A DNA stretch of 64,000 nt from Parabacteroides faecis (GCF_014647375.1 NZ_BMPB01000003.1:372001-436000); one strand, 5' to 3'. Shown: positions 42,050 through 52,156, numbered from the stretch's first letter. Made by a program: numbers and translations. Notes: generated from the sequence alone by a model not told the origin.

Positions 42050-45000
42050 TTACAAGCTTACGCTGAAGCCAAAGGCATACGAACTCATGAAGGGATAACC
42101 CAGTCCGTTCGCTTTACTTTCGACCGCCGGGTCGAGACCTTTAGGCATATGATCGAACGTAAACGGATTTTCTGCTGAAACATACACTCTCAGGTTACTG
42201 ATACCAATTTTAGAAATTACACTCTGAGGGATTGTATATCCCAGTGTCAGATTCTTCACCCGCAGATAAGCTCCGTTAGTCAGATACTTTGTCTGGGCAC
42301 GAACATTCGCTGCATAGTTCGTATTTCTCATACCTGTTTCATACAAACGAGGGAAGAAAGCTCCGGTATTTTCAGGAGTCCAGTAATCCAATTGATGTTC
42401 ATAGATCGTACCGAATTCATAATAATACGGGAAGATCAAATCGTTTGTCAACCATTTGTCACATTTTCCAACTCCCTGTAAAAGGAAAGAGAAGCTGAAG
42501 TTATTCCATGACAAGCCACCGTTTATACCATATTGGAAACGTAATGAGTTATTCCCGATAATCTTACGGTCGCCCGGATCATAAATCGTTTCATTTCCTG
42601 AATTGATGATACCGTTGCCATCCAAATCCTTGAACATCATATCACCCGGATTCGGTTTCACACCTTCCACATGAGGAATACCGTCTTTCAGGGTACCATT
42701 TTTCAGATTCGCATCCAAAGTTCCCTCTACAAAGTCATCGACCGTGTACAACCGATCAGTTACATATCCCCATATTTCACCTAACTGTTGTCCTTCCACA
42801 TAGGTTTTATTATCAGAAGTACGAATCACACCGGCTACATTATTTTTAAACTTTGTGATATAAGCTTTGTAATCATACAGGTTGAAACCGATATTATAAT
42901 GTACTTTACCGATCTGGTCACGCCATGCCAACTCCAGTTCGAAACCGGTAGATTTCAAATCGGCTACGTTCTGTAAAGGAGCTGTTGCACCCAAAGTAGC
43001 AGGCAATTGCGATCCGCTGGTCAACATATCCTTCGTATCGCGGCGGAAAAGGTCGAAGTTGGCGGAAAGACGGTTCTTCAAGGCACTGATATCGAAACCG
43101 AGGTTTAAGGTACGAACCGTTTCCCAGGTGAAATTTCCACTTACCAGACCCGGCTGCTTCAGAGTAATAGGCTGTGTATTATTATCCAACCATTTCGACT
43201 TTTCAGATTCCATACTTGGTACAAACTGGTAGGGATCGATATTCTGATTACCAACCGTACCGATTGATCCTCTGATCTTAAATTCAGGAATATAATCGCG
43301 CAACGGTTCCATGAAACTTTCTTCCATCACTCTCCATCCCACAGACAGAGACGGGAAGAATCCCCAGCGGCTACCCGACGGGAATTTGGAAGAAGCATCA
43401 TAACGTCCGTTCAGCTCAAGCAGGTAACGGTTTGCATAGTCATAATTCAAACGTCCGAAAAATCCCATCACCGTATATTCGGTAAACTTATCATACGCTT
43501 TCTGTACACCCACAGACTGGGAAATCGAAGGCATATCGTCATTGATCATATTTGAAGTTTCAGCTTTCAGATAATCATAATGATTGGATTCCTGGTTGTA
43601 GCCTAATAATAAAGAGAAATTATTATCGGCGAAGCTTTTAGCGTATGAACCGTAAATGTTCAAAGCCGTATAATTTGTAACAGCACGTTGGCGGCTATAC
43701 GTTGAATAATCAGAAGTGTATTCTTCCGAGAATTTATCAGCATTGGCAAAACGGATACGTTTTGAATACTTTGTCTCAGTTTCATTCAGGTTATCATATG
43801 TAAACTCTGCATTCAAAACCATGTCTTTGATCGGCGTTGCTATCAATTTGGCGAAGACACGCGTATCAGAGATCGCATTCGTGTTCTGACCGCCCAGACG
43901 AGTCAGGTTACCTGCTGTACCGGAATATAGATCTTCGTCATTGATCGTGATCATCCCTGTCGGGTTGTAAGACGGAGCCCACACCGCTTTGGAATAGTTG
44001 GCACCGCTGGGCATGCCTTTATCCGATTTATAGAAACTAAGATCCAACTGTCCTGTCAGCCAGTTCGTTATTTTCGAACTGATAAAACCTTTCGCATTAT
44101 AACGTTTATAGCTATCCATATCGGTTGTCATGATACCATCGGAACCCGTATATCCCAAAGAAATACGGTATGAAGAACGTTCGGTACCCCCGCTCACAGA
44201 AAAATCATGTTTCTGCTGGAAACCTGTTTCCGACAAGAAATCCTTCATTATATCCGTTTGTGCCAACTGATAACGCATGCCACCTATATCTGCATATCCA
44301 TCCGGATAAGCAGACGGATTAGAACCGTATTCATGAAGCAGATCCAGCCATGTATCCACAGTCTGACCGGAATAATATGTTATATAACCCATATCCGAAT
44401 ATGCCTGAACGGTCTGGAGCGGATTCGCTTTTACCGGCAAATTCGTCGGCTTTGAAAAAGAAAAATTATTACTGTATGTCAGCTGTACTTTCTGTTCTTT
44501 CTGGACCCCTTTGGTTGTAATCAGGATAACACCAAAAGCAGAACGAGCTCCGTAGATAGAGGCAGATGCCGCATCTTTCAGGACCGTAACCGACTCGATA
44601 TCATTCGGATTGAGTAAGTTCAACGAACCGGAGAACGGCACATTATCGACAAGAATAAGGGGGTCGCCGTCATTGATACTCGTTGTACCGCGAATATTAA
44701 AATCCAAACCGCCACCAGGCTCACCGCTACCGGAAGTAACCTGTAATCCCGGAACTGCTCCCTGCAACAAAGCACCTGTAGTCGGAACCGGGCGGTCTCC
44801 CATCACCTCATCCATTTTAACGCTACTTACGGAACCGGTCAGGTTGGCTTTTTTCTGTTTCGCAAAACCGACTACTACGACTTCATCCAGAGCCTGTGTA
44901 TCCTCAATCAATGCAACTTCCACGCTCTGTTGGCCTTTTCCTATCGGCATTTCTTTTGTCAGATAACCAATGTATGAAACAACCAAAGTTCCTTTCTCCG

Positions 45001-45511
45001 GTACTTCCAGAGAAAAATTACCATCCATATCGGTCACAGTACCACTGGTAGTACCTTTTACAAACACGTTAGCACCAATAATAGGCTCGCCATGATTATC
45101 ACGGATAGTACCGGTTACTTTTTTGGCATTTTGTTCAACAGCCGGAAAAGACGCTTTGGCTTGTCCCCGACTGACCGATATCGTATTATTGATCTTTTTA
45201 AAAGACAATCCCGTCTGGCGGGATAATTCATTCAGAATAGCATCTATCGAACCTTCTTTAATTTGTACACTTACATTTTTCAAGCCTTTTAAAACGGATT
45301 CGTCATAAAAGAAATTAAAGCCGGTGATTTTACTCAATTGTTCAAAAGCGTCGCTGACTGACGTCTGTTTCACCACATACGTGATGTCGCTTTCTTTAAG
45401 ACTTTGCCCTAAAGCTCCTTCCGCGCAAAGTAACTGCGACGACAGAGCGATAGCACAAACGGTTAACGAAGTTCGCATAAGAGTCTTGTTATAGATTAGA
45501 TTATAATTCAT
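42050..45511 (-). CDS. SusC/RagA-family TonB-dependent transporter with STN domain
   Basis: A 1153-residue outer-membrane protein. The signal peptide ends near residue 35. A secretin/TonB N-terminal (STN) domain at about 38-112 ('VKQTSVSDAFEQLSKITGFNFFYDESVL') marks it as signalling to a FecR-type anti-sigma factor. A carboxypeptidase-like regulatory domain follows at about 130-215 ('GTIRDNHGEPIIGANVFVKGT'), then the plug ('SSVKMDEV...PVPTTGALLQG', 'DPLILVDNVPFSG') and a barrel of about 820 residues ending in aromatic 'AFGFSVSL'. It imports oligosaccharides with the SusD partner. A probable antisense sRNA overlaps its leader and start codon. Confidence 0.95.
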   Translation of the reverse strand: MNYNLIYNKTLMRTSLTVCAIALSSQLLCAEGALGQSLKESDITYVVKQTSVSDAFEQLSKITGFNFFYDESVLKGLKNVSVQIKEGSIDAILNELSRQTGLSFKKINNTISVSRGQAKASFPAVEQNAKKVTGTIRDNHGEPIIGANVFVKGTTSGTVTDMDGNFSLEVPEKGTLVVSYIGYLTKEMPIGKGQQSVEVALIEDTQALDEVVVVGFAKQKKANLTGSVSSVKMDEVMGDRPVPTTGALLQGAVPGLQVTSGSGEPGGGLDFNIRGTTSINDGDPLILVDNVPFSGSLNLLNPNDIESVTVLKDAASASIYGARSAFGVILITTKGVQKEQKVQLTYSNNFSFSKPTNLPVKANPLQTVQAYSDMGYITYYSGQTVDTWLDLLHEYGSNPSAYPDGYADIGGMRYQLAQTDIMKDFLSETGFQQKHDFSVSGGTERSSYRISLGYTGSDGIMTTDMDSYKRYNAKGFISSKITNWLTGQLDLSFYKSDKGMPSGANYSKAVWAPSYNPTGMITINDEDLYSGTAGNLTRLGGQNTNAISDTRVFAKLIATPIKDMVLNAEFTYDNLNETETKYSKRIRFANADKFSEEYTSDYSTYSRQRAVTNYTALNIYGSYAKSFADNNFSLLLGYNQESNHYDYLKAETSNMINDDMPSISQSVGVQKAYDKFTEYTVMGFFGRLNYDYANRYLLELNGRYDASSKFPSGSRWGFFPSLSVGWRVMEESFMEPLRDYIPEFKIRGSIGTVGNQNIDPYQFVPSMESEKSKWLDNNTQPITLKQPGLVSGNFTWETVRTLNLGFDISALKNRLSANFDLFRRDTKDMLTSGSQLPATLGATAPLQNVADLKSTGFELELAWRDQIGKVHYNIGFNLYDYKAYITKFKNNVAGVIRTSDNKTYVEGQQLGEIWGYVTDRLYTVDDFVEGTLDANLKNGTLKDGIPHVEGVKPNPGDMMFKDLDGNGIINSGNETIYDPGDRKIIGNNSLRFQYGINGGLSWNNFSFSFLLQGVGKCDKWLTNDLIFPYYYEFGTIYEHQLDYWTPENTGAFFPRLYETGMRNTNYAANVRAQTKYLTNGAYLRVKNLTLGYTIPQSVISKIGISNLRVYVSAENPFTFDHMPKGLDPAVESKANGLGYPFMSSYAFGFSVSL

Positions 45512-45647
45512 ACATTTGTAATGTTTTAATAAATGATGTTTGTTAAGACAGGCAGAGATACTTTACAACCCAGTGGCTCAATACTGTTCTGAAGGTCCCT
45601 GCTGAAAATCAGTGAAGGCAGTAGTGTAGCAGCACTACTGCTTTTTT
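45511..45647 (+). ncRNA. Probable DonS-like antisense sRNA across the susC leader
   Basis: On the strand opposite susC, an exact -7 box TACATTTG (45511-45518) overlaps the susC start codon. About 100 bases further on is a perfect 9-bp hairpin GCAGTAGTG/CACTACTGC (45618-45626, 45633-45641) followed by six Ts, a strong terminator on the plus strand with no plus-strand gene before it. The predicted RNA, about 45525-45647, is fully complementary to the leader between the fecR and susC genes. Antisense RNAs of the DonS type are known at this place in Bacteroides SusC loci controlled by ECF sigma/anti-sigma pairs. No clear -33 element was found. Confidence 0.6.
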
Positions 45648-45704
45648 CATATATTTTATCATCTAGTGTTTATCATAGGCATTCCGTTTTTTTAATGGTT
45701 AGAC

Positions 45705-46721
45705 TTAATGTTTATCATATAATATAATATTATCTCCTTCGAGTCGGCTTCGAAGTCCTGTCGTAAAGCAGATGGCTTCAATTACAGCCTCGATACTTTT
45801 GTTATCATGAGTACCCGTGATGCGGTAATCACAATCTTTACATTGTAGAATCACTTTTCGATTATAAGTACGGTTGATTGTTTTAATTACTTCACGGATC
45901 GGTTCTTTGTTAAAATACAGGGAACCATGTATCCACTTTATATAGTTGTTTTCCTCAATGGTTTCCTTACGGACGTTCCCGTCTATTTTATTGATCGAAA
46001 GATGTTCATTCGGTGAAACAGCCAGCTGAAGGTCCTGGTCGGCAACATTTACCCTGACTTTTCCTGTCGATACGGTTAGTTTGATAAATTCATCTTCTTT
46101 GTAAGATTTGAAATCGAATGAAGTACCCAATACCTTTACCTGGGCCTCTCCGCTTTTTATAACAAAAGGTTTATCCGGATCGGGAGTCACATCGAAGAAT
46201 CCCTCTCCTTCTATCTCTATGGTACGTTCTTCTTTATTAAAATTATTGGGGATGCGAACCTTTGTATCAGAATTAAGAATGATCTTCGTGCCATCTGCCA
46301 ACCGTATACTTTTCTTTTCGCCTTTTGCTGATATTTTTTCCGTATAAGTAATCATCTGTTGCGGACGGTCATAGATTTTTAATAAACCGAACGTCACACT
46401 GAAAGCAAGAATTAAAATAGCAGCAATCCGATAAAAACCGTTCAAACGGTTTTTATTCCTAACACTGGTGTTAGCGGATTTATTTTTATGTTCGATCTTT
46501 GATAATAAGGAAGAAACTTCTTTGCGTAATTCTGTTTCCCTTTCTGAAGTCGGTTGGACCATATCCCTATCGATAGCATCCCAAAGCGGCTGGATAACAG
46601 AATCCAGCCCGGCATGGCTGTCCGGAGATTTCAGCCATTGAAGCAATGTCCGCAACTCCTGTTCCGAACATTGATCTTTTATATATTTTTGAAGAAGCGA
46701 TATGATGATCGTGTCTCTCAT
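45705..46721 (-). CDS. FecR-type anti-sigma factor
   Basis: A 338-residue inner-membrane protein. The cytoplasmic N-terminal 90 residues should bind the sigma factor; a membrane helix spans about 96-116; the FecR domain is about 130-225 ('GEKKSIRLADGTKIILNSDTKV', 'GEGFFDVTPDPDKPFVIKSG'); and the C-terminal DUF4974/STN-like domain is about 260-335. It relays the signal from the STN domain of SusC to the ECF sigma factor. The frame is open 18 codons upstream, but the start at 46721 gives the usual family N-terminus. No sigma gene adjoins it; the only one nearby is at 37240 on the other side of the locus. Confidence 0.9.
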   Translation of the reverse strand: MRDTIIISLLQKYIKDQCSEQELRTLLQWLKSPDSHAGLDSVIQPLWDAIDRDMVQPTSERETELRKEVSSLLSKIEHKNKSANTSVRNKNRLNGFYRIAAILILAFSVTFGLLKIYDRPQQMITYTEKISAKGEKKSIRLADGTKIILNSDTKVRIPNNFNKEERTIEIEGEGFFDVTPDPDKPFVIKSGEAQVKVLGTSFDFKSYKEDEFIKLTVSTGKVRVNVADQDLQLAVSPNEHLSINKIDGNVRKETIEENNYIKWIHGSLYFNKEPIREVIKTINRTYNRKVILQCKDCDYRITGTHDNKSIEAVIEAICFTTGLRSRLEGDNIILYDKH

Positions 46722-47139
46722 AAGTATCTTTATAAAATGACTGTTTTTAAGTCTGTTTATAAAGGATACACACAACCTCTTTTTATCTAGGGGTCAAAGC
46801 TGTTTGTTTTAACACGTATTAACATTAGACTATATAACCATACCAATACTTTCTTTTGGGTAAGATGACAAAAAGAAATCTCCTGAGATAGTAGCAAAAA
46901 GGTATTGTTGATTAAGAACTATCTGAAATCATCAATTTTTTCTTATATCATAAATTCCAATCAAGAAAAAACACAAATAAGTCATTATTTATAAAGAAGA
47001 TAACATATTTTTTTAATTAAAAATCTTCTGGAATGATTCTATATTCCTTCTACTTACTTTTGCTAATGACATTTGAAGAATCACCCACTTTCATTGGATG
47101 CATATTTTAAAACACATATTTATACACACTCAAAATTGA
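46722..47139. other. AT-rich intergenic region with divergent promoters
   Basis: It separates the fecR-like gene from the Hint/LamG pair. TACTTTTG at 47055-47062 fits the -7 consensus on the plus strand, 78 bases before the Hint gene, without a clear -33 element. Nothing else is recognised. Confidence 0.4.
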
Positions 47140-48627
47140 ATGATTATGGAACAAAAAAATCAAAAGAAAAAATCTTGTCTGATAGAGCATCAAGAACTCT
47201 ATAAGCTTTATGGAACAGAAGAAGAGTTCCCTTTGATTCATGCTTTAATAAAAAATACTCCAGATGGTATCTTAAAAAAAGCGGCAAAAAAGAAGATGCT
47301 GGAAGATGATCCTTATATCGCATGGGCAGTTTATAAACCCGCATCAAAAGTCATTAAAGGGAAAGTTATTATTTCACTAACCCAAATAGCACAATGGATC
47401 GACACACGCTGGAGAATTATCAGCACTTCCGGAGAATTTATTGGAAGTGGGTATCAAACTCTCTATGAAAAGCAATATGCCACCTATGATATTTTAATAG
47501 AAAATGTAGATTTAAGCCACTTTGCATCAAAAGAATTGATAGTGACATTGACAACTATCTGGCAAGGCAATAAAGAACAATTTCTTAAATCCGGGAAAAC
47601 AGAGGATATAATATATCTGGAAGCAGACACTGTTGTTTCGGACATTACAGTGAATGATCCAGCAAAACAACCACTAGGACCCAATATTCCTGAAATATTG
47701 GTTTATTATGGAAGGTCTCCTGGTAGCAGAGAATATGTAGATTATGACTATTCCGCTGAATATAACGGACAGGAAGTATTTCTTAAAATGGCTACAAGCG
47801 GTTCTGCCAAAGTAAGTAAAACCGTAGAAAATGTAGATAAAAGTAAAACCGTTCTTAAAATTGATTGGGGTATCGGTAGCAGAAAATATAGTAATACTAA
47901 AATAGCTTACTCATGGAATAAAAATTCTTTTGAGTGGCATTTTGACCCTGATTGGCTTGTGACACTTAGCAAAGAGTTCTTTTATGCCATCAACAAGTGT
48001 GATTACGATTTATACATAGAATTTTCTTGCCAAGGACTTAGTGAGCCACAACATATTCATGTATCCAGTACATTCGATGAAGAAAAGTTAGAACCTAATT
48101 GTAAAAAGATTCCAAAGCTCGATTTACGCTTAGGTTGTATAGCCAAAGGTTGTCGGGTTTTAATGGCCGACGGAAGTAAAAAACCTGTTGAACTTATACG
48201 AATCGGAGATCAGGTTATGAGTCCACATGGTGTCACTTGTGTTATAAATACTTTTCAGGGACCGGAAAATACGCTGGTCTGTATTCGTACTATACACGGC
48301 AAAGAAATCCACTTAACAGAAAGTCATGCCGTCTTCACCGATCAAGGCTTATTCATGGCAAAAGATATCAATGCCGGAATGAGAGTGCTCACCAGTGACA
48401 ACGTTTACGAAGAAATATATTTTCTTTATAACATACCTAACGATGATATGGTCTATAATCTGGAAATTACAAAAACAGAGAATCAGCCTTGCATCATTTG
48501 CGAAGATATCGTAATCGGAGACGTAAATACTGTTACCCAGAAAATGAATCCGGTTATAGACAAAATAGCCCCAGCCTTAAAAGCTGAACTTGACAAATTA
48601 CATAACTATCTAAAGGAGAATAAATAA
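47140..48627 (+). CDS. Hint-domain (intein/hedgehog-like) protein of unknown role
   Basis: A 495-residue protein with no signal peptide. Residues 1-330 are unrecognised and beta-rich, in two blocks (about 55-165, 'ISLTQIAQWIDTRWRII'; about 185-330). Residues 333-470 form a Hint fold: C333 in the Cys1-like 'GCIAKGCRVLMADGSKKPVE', then 'IRIGDQVMSPHG', the block-B 'LTESHAVFTDQGLFMAKDINAG' and 'VYNLEI'. No C-terminal His-Asn splice junction is present, so protein splicing is unlikely; N-terminal autocleavage as in hedgehog or pre-toxin Hint proteins is possible. The start could also be 47146. The stop overlaps the next ATG by one base (TAATG). Confidence 0.7.
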   Translation: MIMEQKNQKKKSCLIEHQELYKLYGTEEEFPLIHALIKNTPDGILKKAAKKKMLEDDPYIAWAVYKPASKVIKGKVIISLTQIAQWIDTRWRIISTSGEFIGSGYQTLYEKQYATYDILIENVDLSHFASKELIVTLTTIWQGNKEQFLKSGKTEDIIYLEADTVVSDITVNDPAKQPLGPNIPEILVYYGRSPGSREYVDYDYSAEYNGQEVFLKMATSGSAKVSKTVENVDKSKTVLKIDWGIGSRKYSNTKIAYSWNKNSFEWHFDPDWLVTLSKEFFYAINKCDYDLYIEFSCQGLSEPQHIHVSSTFDEEKLEPNCKKIPKLDLRLGCIAKGCRVLMADGSKKPVELIRIGDQVMSPHGVTCVINTFQGPENTLVCIRTIHGKEIHLTESHAVFTDQGLFMAKDINAGMRVLTSDNVYEEIYFLYNIPNDDMVYNLEITKTENQPCIICEDIVIGDVNTVTQKMNPVIDKIAPALKAELDKLHNYLKENK

Positions 48628-51600
48628 TGGCAAATAGTCCTTATAGTTTCAGAGGGATAAAGACATATAACAATAATTATGTCTGGATAGAACAAATACC
48701 CGGTTTTACAGAAGAAAAGGCGTTCTCTGTAGAATGCCAGTTATATCCCATGAATACCAACGATGGAATTATTGTTTCCCATGCAGACAGTCTGTGTCTG
48801 TACATGGAGGAAGAGTTTATCTGGTATCGTCAGGATTCCAAATGTCCTCCGGTAAAAATCATGCCTGTTGTCACTGGCACTTTCATGAATCTTACCGTAA
48901 CATACGATTTACAGATATGGACTTTTTATCTAAATGGTTATAAAATCCTGCAACATTCCATTAAGAGCATAGATAATACCGAAAAGTCACAGGTCATAAA
49001 AAAAAGTGGGTCACAATCGGAAAATACCACAGGTTTTACTATAGGAGAAAAAATCAAGGGATACTTTTCCTTTGTCCGATTCTATAAAGAATGTCTGACT
49101 GAACAAAAAGTCCTATCCTATGCAGTTGGGACACCTCCGGTAACTTCTCTATATGCCTGGATTGATTTCACAGAAGCTCAGATCATAGATAAAGGACCTG
49201 CTAAAATAGAAGTCTGTGCAAAAGGATTGAGTTGTCTCTATACGCTTACTCCTGCATTATTCTTAAATGGAAAGAACTATGCTTATATTGATGAAAAACA
49301 ACCTGAAAAGAATACGAATACTCCTGTATATTCCTATACTTGCATGGGTAAAATCAATCCGGCATATTGCGCTAATGAAACCATGACCATTTTTGCAAAT
49401 AATTCCTTAGGCAGTGACAAGGGAATCAAAATCGATCTTGTTCATGATAAAGACCAAACAAATGTTTATCATATAATTGTCACCGCAGGCAGAACCGAGT
49501 TTAAAGGGGAAGGTGAAATGATGTTGAATGAATGGTCGGATTTTGCAATCACTGTGACAAATAATCAACTGAAAATTTATACCAACGACAAAGAAAAAGC
49601 ATTTTCCCTCGCTACCCCAATAGATGTCGGAATGGAGGAAGGAAAAGTCTTTGGTGTTTCAATCGATCAAGAATTAGTTGCAGATTACGAAACTGCAATG
49701 GAAGGATATATTTCTTATATTGCCGAATTCGATATTGCATTATCCGCTGAAGAGGTTATGAAATACAAGATAAATCTTCCTTATTTCTTCGATAAACACC
49801 TAACGTCAAATTACATTTTTTATGAAGAAGATGCTATTAACCTATTAAATTGCCAATCGATCGGTTTTCATGGAAAGGGAGGAGGACTGGCACTGGCAGA
49901 AGATGCCAGAGCTGGAATTATGCCTACAACTCTTTCAATTTACATTCCTGACTCTGATCCTAAATGGGATACTTATACAAAGGATGAAAAATGGCAGATC
50001 GAATTTATGGCACGATTGCTGGAAGAGAGTTATTCAACTCTTTTTGTAGGAAGTCTCAATAGCTACAATACAAACGTCGCCTGGTATCTCCGGATAGCTT
50101 CTTTTTTAAATCAACTCCGTCGGCGGGCAGGCTATACCAGAATGATGGATACAACACCTCATATTACAACTCAATCATTTATGCAATGGCTTCGAGGACT
50201 TACACAAGGCTGGTATAGGACACTTATAGCTACTATGACCAGGGCAGCCACGATGGACACACAGACAAAGGTAATTACAGGACTTGCCGTTACCACTGTA
50301 ACACTTGCCACATTTACACAGATATGTCGTTCCATTGGTTCCAAAGCAGACCAGGATATCGATAAGAATTCAGATGACCGTCCTGATCCTCCACCTACTC
50401 CCACTCCTACCCCGACACCTACTGAGAAAGATGTCCAACTACGACTTGTATCCGTTCAGTATGATCTAAACTCAGATGGAGAAACAGGTGCTATCCATAT
50501 AAAAAAGGATATCAATACACCAATGGAATTTCCTGAATGGCAATCTTCCAAGAACTCGGAACAAGTTCCTGCATTGGCTGCCATTGTAAGAAATGACATC
50601 AAAAAAATGATCATGAGCGTTACTGTTAAAGCCTATCTGTCGAATGTGACTTCGGCTTCCACACTTATTTACGTAAGCCTCACACATCCTGCGACAGGAA
50701 AACAGATATCTCTTCAATCATCGGCTTTTTCAATCAAGAATAATGAAACAAAAACAATAAATTTCGAATTACCATTCTCAAAAGAAGATTTTAATACATC
50801 CCCAGCCAAGTACAATATTTGTATGTACTGGAAATATTATCAAGAAATTAAGAAGTGCCGAGAAAATATGGGGAGAACATTTACCTCCCTTTATGTACTC
50901 AATAATAAGCCGACACGTCCTCTTGTCTGTGAATATAAGACTGCATATGACGCTACCAAAGAATATCCCTCTATCAGAGGAATGGATCTCTGTCAGAAAA
51001 TCTATGAACATGGAGAAAAAATCAAGGACACGAATTATCTCCCCCCAATAGCTATGGGAATTGCAGCGGCTATAACAATAGGTTTTAATGACTCCATACA
51101 TAACAATACGATTCCTGATTATGTCTATGATGTTGTGAATGGAGCATCTCTCTACATTATTCCAAATCCATTATTGGCTCTGCATATGATGTTAGACATT
51201 CCTACATTATTAACAGACTCTACTGTGTTAGGTCAACAATACACGATCAACTGTATGGACTGCGCGTTTATCATTCAATACTTATGTGGACTTCAAGGAG
51301 TTCCGTTAACGGTTACAAAAATGACCTCTTCTTTCAATTTTATCGAAACAAATCCGATCATCCCAATAGGATTTGCAGGATGGGGAGTTCCATTTAATGG
51401 CGGATTCAGTTTCCATGCTGTTGCTGTAGATTATGATCCAACAGTGGCGACTTTCTATTCAATGCGATTATATGATGCGTGCTTGAGCCTCGACTTTGGT
51501 CCAACCCCATCCACTAACGTTGGAGCCATTCCACAGGTACCGATAGATATTGCTTTTTCATATACCTATGATCCATTTATCAATATTACTGAGCCTTATG

Positions 51601-52058
51601 CCGGAATTTTTTACAGAGAAAGGTTAGTCGTGAACCAAACTCCATGTGAGTTATTTTTTGGAGCACTCAACGCTGTACAGGAAGAAGAGAGATTCCACAA
51701 GATAACAGATGAACGCCTCGGGGTTTCAAAAGCTCTGCAAGAAATCAATTATAAAGAAGTAAGCACTGCAAATCAGATCGAAATAACATTCCCCAAAGAA
51801 GTGAATGGAAGATATTATATATGCAAAAATACAAATGCCCTTAGGATGGTACTGACGCAGTTACTCTCTCTAATCTCTTCCCCGGAACTTTCCAGAAATA
51901 AAGAAGTCGGGATCGGAGACATATGTTATACCAATAAAGAAAAAAAAGGACTGATTATATTTACAAAAAATAATTATGTCATTTCTATGAGGAGGATCTC
52001 TGAAAAATTCGATTTATTTAGATATGCGAAACAACTTGAAGAAACGTTGAATGTTTAA
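48627..52058 (+). CDS. LamG-like and transglutaminase-like multidomain protein
   Basis: A 1143-residue protein without signal peptide. Two LamG/concanavalin-like domains lie at about 18-165 and 205-375 ('FSVECQLYPMNTNDGIIV', 'KGYFSFVRFYKECLTEQKV', then 'WSDFAITVTNNQLKIYTN'). Next comes a helical segment of about 430-580 with one hydrophobic helix (about 550-570) and a Pro/Thr linker (about 588-602). A beta domain precedes a transglutaminase-like core: C876 in 'NCMDCAFIIQYLCGLQGVPL', H930 in 'FSFHAVAVD', D950 in 'YDACL', a plausible catalytic triad. It is coupled to the Hint gene (TAATG overlap, with a true AAGGAGA Shine-Dalgarno 10 bases upstream). The pair looks like a cell-surface or secreted machine or effector, but the export route is not evident. 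Confidence 0.65.
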   Translation: MANSPYSFRGIKTYNNNYVWIEQIPGFTEEKAFSVECQLYPMNTNDGIIVSHADSLCLYMEEEFIWYRQDSKCPPVKIMPVVTGTFMNLTVTYDLQIWTFYLNGYKILQHSIKSIDNTEKSQVIKKSGSQSENTTGFTIGEKIKGYFSFVRFYKECLTEQKVLSYAVGTPPVTSLYAWIDFTEAQIIDKGPAKIEVCAKGLSCLYTLTPALFLNGKNYAYIDEKQPEKNTNTPVYSYTCMGKINPAYCANETMTIFANNSLGSDKGIKIDLVHDKDQTNVYHIIVTAGRTEFKGEGEMMLNEWSDFAITVTNNQLKIYTNDKEKAFSLATPIDVGMEEGKVFGVSIDQELVADYETAMEGYISYIAEFDIALSAEEVMKYKINLPYFFDKHLTSNYIFYEEDAINLLNCQSIGFHGKGGGLALAEDARAGIMPTTLSIYIPDSDPKWDTYTKDEKWQIEFMARLLEESYSTLFVGSLNSYNTNVAWYLRIASFLNQLRRRAGYTRMMDTTPHITTQSFMQWLRGLTQGWYRTLIATMTRAATMDTQTKVITGLAVTTVTLATFTQICRSIGSKADQDIDKNSDDRPDPPPTPTPTPTPTEKDVQLRLVSVQYDLNSDGETGAIHIKKDINTPMEFPEWQSSKNSEQVPALAAIVRNDIKKMIMSVTVKAYLSNVTSASTLIYVSLTHPATGKQISLQSSAFSIKNNETKTINFELPFSKEDFNTSPAKYNICMYWKYYQEIKKCRENMGRTFTSLYVLNNKPTRPLVCEYKTAYDATKEYPSIRGMDLCQKIYEHGEKIKDTNYLPPIAMGIAAAITIGFNDSIHNNTIPDYVYDVVNGASLYIIPNPLLALHMMLDIPTLLTDSTVLGQQYTINCMDCAFIIQYLCGLQGVPLTVTKMTSSFNFIETNPIIPIGFAGWGVPFNGGFSFHAVAVDYDPTVATFYSMRLYDACLSLDFGPTPSTNVGAIPQVPIDIAFSYTYDPFINITEPYAGIFYRERLVVNQTPCELFFGALNAVQEEERFHKITDERLGVSKALQEINYKEVSTANQIEITFPKEVNGRYYICKNTNALRMVLTQLLSLISSPELSRNKEVGIGDICYTNKEKKGLIIFTKNNYVISMRRISEKFDLFRYAKQLEETLNV

Positions 52059-52111
52059 TCACAGACAAATTTGTTTCTGGTACAGTATATTTGATATTGT
52101 ATAAATAAAAT

Positions 52112-52156
52112 ACGACAGAATTCGAATATCAAATTATAATATTCAAATTCTGTCGT
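52112..52156. terminator. Bidirectional terminator
   Basis: An 18-bp stem (52112-52129 with 52139-52156, one mismatch), T-rich on both sides. It serves the LamG gene on the plus strand and the DcaP-like gene on the minus strand. Confidence 0.8.

Noticed and set aside
47140-48627. Idea that the Hint-domain protein is a functional intein.
   Set aside because: No C-terminal His-Asn plus Cys/Ser/Thr junction and no recognisable extein around it.
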